Source of the DNA: Candidatus Phocaeicola faecipullorum
GTDB lineage: Bacteria > Bacteroidota > Bacteroidia > Bacteroidales > Bacteroidaceae
NCBI GenBank assembly: GCA_018884025.1
Contig: JAHLFB010000152.1
Span: 1 to 55,209 of the forward strand
Length of the DNA: 55,209 bases
Direction of reading: 5' to 3'
Shown here: in pieces, positions 40,643 to 47,977 of the stretch
How positions within the stretch are numbered: the first letter of the stretch is position 1
Layout of the letters: each line of letters begins with the position of its first letter
Notes under the pieces: model-generated
The model's database searches: none
The model's input: only the letters and a program-made list of their open reading frames with translations
Told to the model about the DNA's origin: nothing
Translations under genes and position numbers: made by a program

Positions 40643-40670
40643 AAAGGCGGTTCAAAACCGCCTTTGTTCT
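40643..40670 (+). terminator. Terminator of the nuclease/receptor operon
   Basis: AAAGGCGGTT (40643-40652) and AACCGCCTTT (40656-40665) form a perfect 10-bp stem over a 3-nt loop, followed by GTTCTTTTA. Confidence 0.85.
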
Positions 40671-40681
40671 TTTATATTTTG

Positions 40682-40689
40682 TACTTTTG
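40682..40689 (+). promoter_or_regulatory. -7 promoter element for luxS
   Basis: TACTTTTG fits TAnnTTTG, 41 bp before the luxS ATG. A TTTG lies at 40663-40666, but the 15-bp spacer is shorter than the usual 19-21. Confidence 0.5.
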
Positions 40690-40729
40690 TATCTGATGAA
40701 CTTTATATAACATATTATTTTCTGAAGAT

Positions 40730-41209
40730 ATGAAAAAGATACCAAGCTTTACAATCGACCATATCCGCATGCTGCGCGGAATATACGTGTCAAGACAGGA
40801 CCAGGTAGGATCAGAAACTGTGACTACATTCGATGTCCGCATGAAAGAACCTAACCGCGAACCGGCATTAAGTCCTTCGGCCATACATACAATAGAACAT
40901 CTGGCCGCAACATTCCTTCGCAACCATCCTGTATGGGCTGACAAGATTATATACTGGGGTCCTATGGGATGCCTCACAGGCAATTATCTTGTAGTAAAAG
41001 GTGATTTGAAATCGTCAGACATTCTTCCGCTGATGATAGAAACTTTCCGTTTCATTGCCGATTATGAAGGTGAAGTTCCGGGAGCTACAGCAAAAGATTG
41101 CGGTAACTACCTGATGATGAATCTTCCTATGGCAAAATGGGAAGCAAAAAAATATCTTGAAGAGGTATTGGAAAAGGCTACTGAGGAGAATTTGAATTAT
41201 CCTGCATAA
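40730..41209 (+). CDS. luxS: S-ribosylhomocysteine lyase (autoinducer-2 synthase)
   Basis: A 159-residue cytoplasmic metalloenzyme that splits S-ribosylhomocysteine into homocysteine and DPD, the precursor of autoinducer-2. The metal site is complete: His53 and His57 in [14 protein letters not shown], and Cys124 in [13 protein letters not shown]. Glu56 is the catalytic acid. The catalytic Cys81 lies in [12 protein letters not shown], where many LuxS proteins have GCRTG, so the Arg after Cys is Leu here. Length is normal. It has its own promoter and a terminator shared with the convergent higBA genes. Confidence 0.97.
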   Translation: MKKIPSFTIDHIRMLRGIYVSRQDQVGSETVTTFDVRMKEPNREPALSPSAIHTIEHLAATFLRNHPVWADKIIYWGPMGCLTGNYLVVKGDLKSSDILPLMIETFRFIADYEGEVPGATAKDCGNYLMMNLPMAKWEAKKYLEEVLEKATEENLNYPA

Positions 41210-41215
41210 AGAGAA

Positions 41216-41260
41216 AAAGCCGTTCAGTAAACGTTTAGTGAATGTTCGCTGAACGGCTTT
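41216..41260. terminator. Bidirectional terminator between convergent luxS and higBA
   Basis: AAAGCCGTTCAG (41216-41227) and CTGAACGGCTTT (41249-41260) form a perfect 12-bp stem with a 21-nt loop that itself contains AAACGTTT. A-rich and T-rich flanks on both sides suit termination in either direction. It ends only 4 bp from the higA stop. Confidence 0.8.
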
Positions 41261-41263
41261 AAT

Positions 41264-41599
41264 TTAAAATACCGCTACAGATTTCCGTATATTATCCAAA
41301 ATGGCAGACAACTTGCTATCATGTCTAGCTATCTGCATATTATATGCAGACTGCATATTAATCCAAATATAAGCAGGAATGTCTGTTGCCGCTTCTATCT
41401 TAAGAGCCGTATCTGTAGTTATAGGTCTTTTGCAATTTATAATCTCATTAAATGCAGTATATGCCATACCTATAATAGCAGCAAATTTACGTTGCGAAAT
41501 ACCACGCGCCTCAAGTTCATCTTTAAGCATCTCTCCGGGATGTATCGGTATAGATGGAACCAATTCATGTGGGGCATAAATTTTCTTTGATGTATCCAT
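41264..41599 (-). CDS. higA: HigA-family antitoxin (HTH, XRE type)
   Basis: A 111-residue antitoxin. IPIHPGEMLKDELEARGISQRKFAAIIGMAYTAFNEIINCKRPITTDTALKIEAATDIPAYIWINMQ is the classic HigA/VapI helix-turn-helix domain (about residues 17-85). The rest is a short C-terminal extension. It should neutralise the HigB toxin encoded 6 bp upstream and repress the shared promoter. The toxin-first order is typical of higBA, and the gene length is normal. Confidence 0.93.
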   Translation of the reverse strand: MDTSKKIYAPHELVPSIPIHPGEMLKDELEARGISQRKFAAIIGMAYTAFNEIINCKRPITTDTALKIEAATDIPAYIWINMQSAYNMQIARHDSKLSAILDNIRKSVAVF

Positions 41600-41605
41600 A
41601 TTTAC

Positions 41606-41923
41606 TTATTTATAATGGTTACTTATATCCAATAATCGACATACAGTTATTATCTGCTCGCCCATTTCTTCTCTTACCGTAAACTCAAGACGATACTTAC
41701 GGTTTACTCTAACTGACGAAATACCTTCCTTATCTCCATGCAACGCCTCATAATTCAAAGCATTGAAACGGAATAAATCTGTTATGGTATTAGCTGAAAT
41801 AATAGTAAACACAGCTTTCTGGTATCCTCTTATAACCTCTGGCTGATAACGGTGTTTTCTATCATTCGTATGACCATTTTCAAACAGTTCACGCAGATAT
41901 TCTTTGTCAAACTCAATATACAT
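41606..41923 (-). CDS. higB: HigB-family toxin (RelE/ParE superfamily)
   Basis: A 105-residue toxin. The RelE-like fold shows in the N-terminal helix KEYLRELFENGH, in VIRGYQKAVFTIISANTITDLFRFNALNYEALHGD, and in the strand pair ISSVRVNRKYRLEFTVREE and IITVCRLLDISNHYK. HigB toxins are ribosome-dependent mRNA interferases. Here the basic residues RVNRKYR would contact RNA. It is the first gene of the module, with promoter and a palindromic operator candidate just upstream. I see no disruption, so the module looks intact. Confidence 0.92.
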   Translation of the reverse strand: MYIEFDKEYLRELFENGHTNDRKHRYQPEVIRGYQKAVFTIISANTITDLFRFNALNYEALHGDKEGISSVRVNRKYRLEFTVREEMGEQIITVCRLLDISNHYK

Positions 41924-41947
41924 TAATCTTTATATTATTGTCTGACA

Positions 41948-41990
41948 CAAAGATAATAGTTTTATTTATATTCACAAAATAAGTGAATAT
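41948..41990 (-). promoter_or_regulatory. higBA promoter with overlapping palindromic operator candidate
   Basis: On the minus strand TTTG (41974-41977) and TATCTTTG (41948-41955) are separated by 18 bp, close to the Bacteroidetes consensus. ATATTCAC (41968-41975) and GTGAATAT (41983-41990) form a perfect 8-bp inverted repeat with a 7-bp spacer that overlaps the -33 element. This is where HigA is expected to bind for autorepression. Confidence 0.6.
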
Positions 41991-42015
41991 TTAATTAATG
42001 TCCCAAAATGCATCT

Positions 42016-43061
42016 TCATATACTCCACCCCATTCTGAATAATCCTGCCATTCCGCTAAAATGTCCATTATGAACATAATGCAATGCAGGCTGAACGTAA
42101 AGGTTCTTCCTCAATTGAATTTTGCAGGTTAATTCCGATGCTACCTCATATTCTGTTGAGAAAGTTGCATATCCTACAAAAGCACCGGCTTCTATCTTTT
42201 TTCCAAGTTCTGCCAGTGAACCTATGCCGAAATAGTTTTTACATTCCGCATCCTTATACAGCAAACCTGAAGCCTGCAACAGCAAATAAACCTTGTCTGA
42301 TAATTTCCGTTCAGCATATCCCCATAACACTCCGTTCACTTTATTTTCTTTTTTCTGTTCCGGAAGTTCTTCAGTTCCCTCCACATCAGAAACACTGACG
42401 CTGCTACATACAGCACCGCCCATATAATAACAGCCAACATCATTAGTATAGTTTAAAGAAGTTACACCTATCACTCCATCAGAAGACGGACAGAAACGAA
42501 ACACATTATCTCTTCCCCAAAAGTTTTTATACCCTTTTCCATTATATACAGAAACCTCAAAGTCTATTTTATCGACAATTTATAATCTATTCCCAAAGAG
42601 GCACAAGGATAATTGGCCAAAGGATAATTTACCGACAATGTAGGAAATATCCCGCATGAACTGTTGGTAAACAAAGAAGTTACAGGAGATGTAAAATAAT
42701 CCTCATTAAGATTTCTGACACCTATGAAAAGTGCAGAAGCACCGTTTTTCCATTCCAGCCCTATCACAGCAGGAGCCAATGGAGTATTTTCCTCTTCTAT
42801 ATTTGAAAATGTAAGTCTGCCGTCCATCAATCCGTCAGCCGTTGTTTCCGAAATACTTACCGTAGCCATGGCGAAACTTATATTACGCACCGGACTGTAT
42901 GTAAAATCTGTACGAAGTAGATTAACCCAGTTAACTTTCTTACGGAAATCAGTCTGCATTTCTGTAGTATATTCCATTCCGAAATCCGTATTACCGGCAT
43001 TAAGGTGGAGGGTGCCAATTATCAAGGCACCCACCATCATTCTTATTCTTTTTACTGTCAT
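42016..43061 (-). pseudogene. OprB-like carbohydrate porin, interrupted by one frameshift
   Basis: Two adjacent reading frames together encode one beta-barrel porin. The N-terminal part (ATG at 43061, stop at 42564) has a signal peptide (MTVKRIRMMVGALIIGTLHLNAG) and strands including SALFIGVRNLNEDYFTSPVTSLFTNSSCG. It ends IDYKLSIK and stops. In the next frame the sequence continues as DKIDFEVSVYNGKGY, NFWGRDNVFRFCPSSDG and on to the C-terminal MAGLFRMGW at 42016. Adding one base in TCGAT near 42572 restores IDYKLSDKIDFEV, so a single-base deletion is the simplest cause. The start lies 18 bp after the mgtA stop, so it is in the mgtA transcript. It may be a pseudogene, a recent lesion or a sequencing error. 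Confidence 0.82.
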
Positions 43062-43079
43062 TTCCCATTCAATTTTCAA

Positions 43080-45725
43080 TTATAACCATTTTACAAATTT
43101 TCTTATATACCAGTTCTTTATCATCTGTGTGAGAACACAGTAGGACAACAATATTCCGAATAGCCATGGGAAATAACTCAAAGGCAACGGCTGTAATCCT
43201 ATGGCACTTCCGAAACTGCTGAAAGGTATGAACAGACCGATGGCAACAATTATCACTGTTAGGCATCCGACCTGCCAGGATGAACGGCTCTGTATAAAAG
43301 GTATCTTGCGGGTTCTTATCATGTGTACAATAAGAGTCTGCGACAACAGTCCTTCTACAAACCAGCCAGACTGGAACAAAGCCTGATGCTCCACAGAATT
43401 ACATCCGAAGACATACCACATCACTACATATGTAAGTATGTCGAATATGGAGCTTATAGGTCCTATATACATCATGAAACGACTCAAATCAGAAGCATCC
43501 CAACGACGAGGTTTCTTTAGATACTCCGCATCCATCTTGTCAAAAGGTATTGTAGTCTGCGATACGTCATACAGCAAATTCTGTATCAGCAGATGAATAG
43601 GCATCATAGGCAGGAAAGGCAAGAACGCACTAGCAGCCATCACACTGAACATATTACCGAAGTTGGAACTTGCAGTCATCTTTATATACTTTGTAATATT
43701 CCCGAAAGTCTTTCTGCCTTCAAGCACTCCGTCTTCAAGAACCATTAGATCCTTTTCCAACAGGATGATATCCGCACTCTCCTTGGCAATATCAACAGCG
43801 GAATCAACAGATATACCTATATCCGACTGGCGCAATGCTGCCGCATCATTTATTCCGTCTCCAAGGAAACCTACCGTATTATCCTGCTCTTGAAGAAGGG
43901 TTATGATACGTGTCTTCTGCATCGGTGTAAGCTTTGAGAATACAGTAGCTCTGGCTACGGCAGTTCTCTGCTCTTCATCTGACATTGAATCGAATTCCGG
44001 TCCGGTAACAGAATTTGCAGTGTCAATACCTACCTGACGGGCGATGGTACGCACAACGGCATCATTGTCTCCGGAAAGTACTTTCACCTCTACACCATGT
44101 TCATGCAACTGACGTATAGCATTAGCTGCCGATGGTTTCGATGGGTCAAGGAAAGCCAGATATCCTATCAGAACCATATCGTTTTCATCGTCAATACAGA
44201 AATCAGATTCTTTATCAAGAAAGCTCTTCTGAGCCACAGCTATCACCCTCATTCCCTGACGGTTCATTCTCTCACTTATCTCGCGTGCCTTATCCTTCAA
44301 TTCTACAGTCAGCGGATGTACGTCACCGGCAAATTCGGCATGCGAGCATATTTCCAGCATTTCTTCTACCGCTCCCTTTGTTATAATCTGACGCTTCCCC
44401 TGAGTATCCTCCACAACTACCGACATGCGGCGACGTGTAAAATCGAAAGGTATTTCATCTACTTTACGGTAATTATCTTTCAGATATTCAAGCGAAAGGT
44501 CTTTCACGTGCGAAAGAATAGCCTTGTCCATAAGGTTTTTCAGTCCGGTCTGGAAAAAACTATTGAAATAGGCATGACGCAGGATACGCTTGTTCTCGTC
44601 GTTGCTGCCATCGGCATTGATATATTTTTCAAGGACTATCTGGTCGCAAGTCAATGTACCGGTCTTGTCCGTACACAGAATGTTCATTGCTCCGAAATTC
44701 TGAATGGCATTAAGGTCTTTCACGATGGTTTTCTTTTTCGACATAGCAACGGCTCCTTTAGACAAGTTGGCAGTAACAATCATAGGAAGCATCTCAGGAG
44801 TAAGGCCTACAGCCACAGATACTGCAAATATGAAAGCCTCAAGCCAATCGCCTTTGGTAATACCGTTAACAAGAAAAACAAAAGGAATCATCACAAGCAT
44901 AAAGCGTATGAGCAGGAAGCTGACCTTACTGATACCCTTGTCGAAGGCTGTAGCGGCACGATGTCCTGCTATACTGCGCGCAATAGTGCCAAGATATGTA
45001 TTATTCCCTGTAGCAATGACTATACCTACACCGGAACCGCTCACCACATTGGAACCAATGAAACAGATATTACCCAGTTCCACCACACTGCCACTCTTTG
45101 CGCCCTTACAGTCCGGTGTTTTTTCTATAGGATCCGATTCTCCAGTCAGCGATGCCTGACTTACAAACAGGTCTTTAGCCTCAACAATTCGCACATCGGC
45201 AGGAATCATATCTCCGGCAGCTATTCTCACTACATCTCCCGGAACAAGCTCCGTAATGCTTATCTCGCATGTATCGTCATCGTCCTGCCTTATTACACTG
45301 CAGGTATTGGTTACCATCTTCAGCAAGGCTTCACTAGATACATTTGCTTTCCACTCCTGCCAAAAACGTAGTATCGAACTTGACACAACCATTACAGATA
45401 TGATTATTATGGCAGTCCAGTCCTGCTCACCAGGAGCAGCAAGAGCCACATCAAGAATAAACGAAACAATGACCAATATAGTTAAAACACCTATAAACGG
45501 ATTTATGAATGCCTTGACAAAAACTGATATAGGATTTTTCTTTTTCTCATGTTCCACCTCGTTCACGCCATACTCGGAACGGCGGATTTCCACTTCTTCA
45601 GCAGAAAGCCCTCGCGGGTTAGTCTGAAAATAGTTGAATACTGAGCCTACAGGCTGTGAAGCAGCAAGAAATACTTTCTCTGCATTAAAAGCTGAATTTG
45701 GTCCGAATTTTTTCTTCCTCAACAT
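43080..45725 (-). CDS. mgtA: Magnesium-translocating P-type ATPase (MgtA/MgtB family)
   Basis: An 881-residue type IIIB P-type ATPase that imports Mg2+ across the inner membrane at the cost of ATP. The phosphorylation motif CTDKTGTLT places Asp353. The actuator loop has SLTGESDPIEKTP, the hinge has FLGDGINDAAALRQSDIGISV, and the membrane part carries VGLTPEMLPMIVTANLSKGA and FLPFLPMMPIHLLIQNLLYD, the latter specific to Mg ATPases. About ten transmembrane helices are present and the length fits. The porin reading frame follows within 20 bp. Upstream lies a -7 element and a striking array of five 11-bp-phased TTCTAA sites, probably bound by the response regulator encoded just beyond. Confidence 0.95.
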   Translation of the reverse strand: MLRKKKFGPNSAFNAEKVFLAASQPVGSVFNYFQTNPRGLSAEEVEIRRSEYGVNEVEHEKKKNPISVFVKAFINPFIGVLTILVIVSFILDVALAAPGEQDWTAIIIISVMVVSSSILRFWQEWKANVSSEALLKMVTNTCSVIRQDDDDTCEISITELVPGDVVRIAAGDMIPADVRIVEAKDLFVSQASLTGESDPIEKTPDCKGAKSGSVVELGNICFIGSNVVSGSGVGIVIATGNNTYLGTIARSIAGHRAATAFDKGISKVSFLLIRFMLVMIPFVFLVNGITKGDWLEAFIFAVSVAVGLTPEMLPMIVTANLSKGAVAMSKKKTIVKDLNAIQNFGAMNILCTDKTGTLTCDQIVLEKYINADGSNDENKRILRHAYFNSFFQTGLKNLMDKAILSHVKDLSLEYLKDNYRKVDEIPFDFTRRRMSVVVEDTQGKRQIITKGAVEEMLEICSHAEFAGDVHPLTVELKDKAREISERMNRQGMRVIAVAQKSFLDKESDFCIDDENDMVLIGYLAFLDPSKPSAANAIRQLHEHGVEVKVLSGDNDAVVRTIARQVGIDTANSVTGPEFDSMSDEEQRTAVARATVFSKLTPMQKTRIITLLQEQDNTVGFLGDGINDAAALRQSDIGISVDSAVDIAKESADIILLEKDLMVLEDGVLEGRKTFGNITKYIKMTASSNFGNMFSVMAASAFLPFLPMMPIHLLIQNLLYDVSQTTIPFDKMDAEYLKKPRRWDASDLSRFMMYIGPISSIFDILTYVVMWYVFGCNSVEHQALFQSGWFVEGLLSQTLIVHMIRTRKIPFIQSRSSWQVGCLTVIIVAIGLFIPFSSFGSAIGLQPLPLSYFPWLFGILLSYCVLTQMIKNWYIRKFVKWL

Positions 45726-45772
45726 TGTTCTTTCTTTTTTCAGCGTTACACATCATGGTTAAATTTCACGCT

Positions 45773-45781
45773 GCAAAGGTA
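45773..45781 (-). promoter_or_regulatory. -7 promoter element for mgtA
   Basis: On the minus strand TACCTTTGC matches TAnnTTTGC, 48 bp before the mgtA ATG. No -33 TTTG is present at the expected place. That position is covered by the TTCTAA repeat array, as expected for an activator-dependent promoter. Confidence 0.65.
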
Positions 45782-45793
45782 GTTTGGAGACGT

Positions 45794-45843
45794 TTAGAAC
45801 AGTGTTAGAAGACTATTAGAACGGTATTAGAATTCCATTAGAA
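45794..45843 (-). promoter_or_regulatory. Five perfect TTCTAA direct repeats at 11-bp spacing (candidate response-regulator operator)
   Basis: Read on the plus strand, TTAGAA occurs at 45794, 45805, 45816, 45827 and 45838, each exactly 11 bp from the last. On the mgtA coding strand the unit is TTCTAA-N5. The N5 spacers are unrelated to each other. A degenerate sixth copy (TTTAAA) sits at 45849. The array starts 12 bp upstream of the mgtA -7 element. OmpR/PhoB-family regulators bind direct hexamer repeats with 11-bp spacing, and one such regulator is encoded close by. The binding protein is inferred. Confidence 0.8.
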
Positions 45844-45849
45844 TGATGT

Positions 45850-47220
45850 TTAAAGATGCTCCATTTCAACCACGAATGTTGTTCCCTTTCCCTCATCAGA
45901 CAATACGTTTATTTTACCCTGATGAAGATTTATTATCTTCTGGGCCAGGGCCATACCTATACCATGACCTGCCGCAACATGTTCCTGCTTACCTCTGTAA
46001 AACAGTTTGAACATGTTCTGCCGCTCATCATCGGAGAGCCCTGCTCCATTGTCGGACATGCGGACTACTGTCCATTTGTCCCAAAACGAAATCTGCACAA
46101 ATGAAGCCCTGTCCGGTGAGTACTTGCAATTATTCTCTATCAGATTTGAGAAAGCGATACTGAGAAGATATGAGTTTCCGCTGACGGTGACAAAACGGTC
46201 ATCATCCGTTTCCTGTTCATCAAAAACCAGTTCAATTTTATATTCAGGGTGTGCCCTGAGAATACATTCGCGCACATCAAGCAGAAGTTCGTCAAGACGT
46301 ATTTCCTGCATACTTATCTGCTCCTTACTATAATCAGCCTTGGCAAGATTAAGCAGTCCGTCTATCAGACTATTCATCCTGCGCGCATCGTTCATCACAT
46401 TGTCAAGCGCATCCCTGTACTGCTGCGGAGTACGCTCTTTCTGAAGTGTTATTCCCAGCTCTGCCATCAAAGCCGCAAGCGGAGTACGCAGTTCGTGCGA
46501 CACATTACTTACAAACATCTTCTGCGAATTGAAAGACTCTTCAAGCCTTGAAAGCAAATCGTTGAAAGTAGTTGCCAGTTCGCCAAGTTCATCCTTTTCG
46601 TTCTTGACAGGCAAGCGGCGACTGATGCTTGTAGCTGTGATATTCTCAGCCTCTGCCACAATATCACGGATTGGCTTTAATGCCGCACGCGAAAGATAAT
46701 ATCCTGAAACGAACAAAAGACTCAGTCCGATAACAAACAATACTATAAGTGCATTAAGAAGAGAGGAGAGATTATCATATCCATATCCGTCGTACGCAGC
46801 AGCTGTGACTACATATTTCCTTCCTCCATAGTCATAAAGCATACCTATACACTGATAACCGTCAACATAAAACTCCATATCGCCATCAGCCACTATGGTC
46901 TGTATCATAGCGCTGTCCTCCTTTATTATATCATTCTGCACTGCGTCGTGATAGAGCATAAGGAATGAAGTGTCATACACAGCCACCTCCACTTCATTAA
47001 TAAATTTGCGGTTATTAAGATAGATAGACTGCATCACTTCCGAGTTCACCTGCCCTCCCAAGAAGAGATGGGCCTTGGTGACAGCCTCGCTCCTGAGGTC
47101 ATGAAAAAAAGTTTTGCTCCGGATATGCTCGCTCGCCACATATACCAATGACAAGCATAGCGCAAAAACAGCTGCCGTTACAAGCGAATTTTTAAGAGTA
47201 AGTGCGGTTCTTATCTTCAT
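45850..47220 (-). CDS. Sensor histidine kinase with periplasmic sensor and HAMP domain
   Basis: A 456-residue inner-membrane kinase. The first transmembrane helix covers about 12-30 and the second about 155-178. Between them lies a periplasmic sensor of about 125 residues, rich in acidic groups (FFHDLRSE, AVQNDIIKEDSAM, VADGDMEFYVDG). A HAMP domain (about 178-232) leads to HisKA with VSHELRTPLAAL, phosphorylated at His242, and a HATPase_c domain (about 330-455) with LIENNCKYSPD, DNGAGLSDDE and HVAAGHGIGMALAQKI. It overlaps the regulator gene by 4 bp, so the pair is translationally coupled. The signal is unknown. The acidic sensor and the neighbouring mgtA suggest divalent cations, by analogy with PhoQ. 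Confidence 0.94.
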   Translation of the reverse strand: MKIRTALTLKNSLVTAAVFALCLSLVYVASEHIRSKTFFHDLRSEAVTKAHLFLGGQVNSEVMQSIYLNNRKFINEVEVAVYDTSFLMLYHDAVQNDIIKEDSAMIQTIVADGDMEFYVDGYQCIGMLYDYGGRKYVVTAAAYDGYGYDNLSSLLNALIVLFVIGLSLLFVSGYYLSRAALKPIRDIVAEAENITATSISRRLPVKNEKDELGELATTFNDLLSRLEESFNSQKMFVSNVSHELRTPLAALMAELGITLQKERTPQQYRDALDNVMNDARRMNSLIDGLLNLAKADYSKEQISMQEIRLDELLLDVRECILRAHPEYKIELVFDEQETDDDRFVTVSGNSYLLSIAFSNLIENNCKYSPDRASFVQISFWDKWTVVRMSDNGAGLSDDERQNMFKLFYRGKQEHVAAGHGIGMALAQKIINLHQGKINVLSDEGKGTTFVVEMEHL

Positions 47221-47906
47221 AGCGGTTTATCTGTCAGAATAAATCCCATTCCTGGTTTTGTGTGTATAAGTTTTGTATCGAAATCCTTGTCTATCTTTTT
47301 GCGCAGATAGTTTATATAGACATCAATGAAGTTTGTTCCCGTGTCGAAATGCGTGTTCCATACCTTCTCTGCTATCTCCATACGGCTTATCACCCTTTCC
47401 GTATTTTCCACCATATAGACAAATAGGTTATATTCCTTAGGAGACAGTTTTATCTGCATCCCGTTTCTCGTTACTTCGCATGTATTAAGATTGATTGATA
47501 TGTCAGAATATGATACAGAGTCCGGTCTTACAGTCTGTGGCGATGAATACCTTTTTAGCAATACCCTGATACGTGCGTTAAGTTCCCTGAAATCAAATGG
47601 CTTCAACATATAGTCGTCTGCTCCGGCATCAAAACCATCAAGTTTATCATCGGTAGAACCAAGAGCCGTAAGCATAAGCACCGGTACATCCGGATTGATT
47701 TTCCTTATCTCCTTGCATAGTCCAAAACCGTCAAGCCCGGGAAGAACAATATCCGAGATTACCAGATGAAACTCATTTGAACGGAACAAACGCAAGCCCA
47801 TCTCTCCATCGTATGCCACCATCACACTATAGCCATTCTCCTCAAGTCCGGCTTTCAGAAGGTCGGCTACACGCTTCTCATCTTCTACTATCAATATACT
47901 TTGCAT
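47217..47906 (-). CDS. OmpR-family response regulator
   Basis: A 229-residue two-component regulator. The receiver domain (1-120) has the acidic pocket Glu8-Asp9, the phosphoacceptor Asp52 in HLVISDIVLPG, the conserved Thr in MLTALGS and Lys in MLKPFD. The winged-helix DNA-binding domain (about 135-225) has LSPKEYNLFVYMVENTERVISRMEIAEKVW and the recognition region FIDVYINYLRKKID. It is closest in style to the CusR/CopR/RprY group. It is encoded between a TonB receptor and its kinase. It is the natural candidate to bind the 11-bp-phased TTCTAA repeats in front of mgtA. Confidence 0.95.
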   Translation of the reverse strand: MQSILIVEDEKRVADLLKAGLEENGYSVMVAYDGEMGLRLFRSNEFHLVISDIVLPGLDGFGLCKEIRKINPDVPVLMLTALGSTDDKLDGFDAGADDYMLKPFDFRELNARIRVLLKRYSSPQTVRPDSVSYSDISINLNTCEVTRNGMQIKLSPKEYNLFVYMVENTERVISRMEIAEKVWNTHFDTGTNFIDVYINYLRKKIDKDFDTKLIHTKPGMGFILTDKPL

Positions 47907-47977
47907 ATGAATTATTTTAGCAGTTAAGTCTATTTTTACCAGTTTTTGAAAAGGCTTTTAAAAAGATTTGCAAAAGC

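Noticed and set aside
43062-43079. TTG start for the porin N-terminal part at 43079
   Set aside because: It would begin directly next to the mgtA stop and adds six residues before the signal peptide. The ATG at 43061 is a better start.
44097-45371. A 424-codon open frame on the plus strand opposite mgtA
   Set aside because: It is fully antisense to the well-supported MgtA ATPase, its product has a low-complexity Tyr/His/Ser-rich composition with no recognisable domain, and it lacks a ribosome-binding site. It is a shadow of the mgtA frame.
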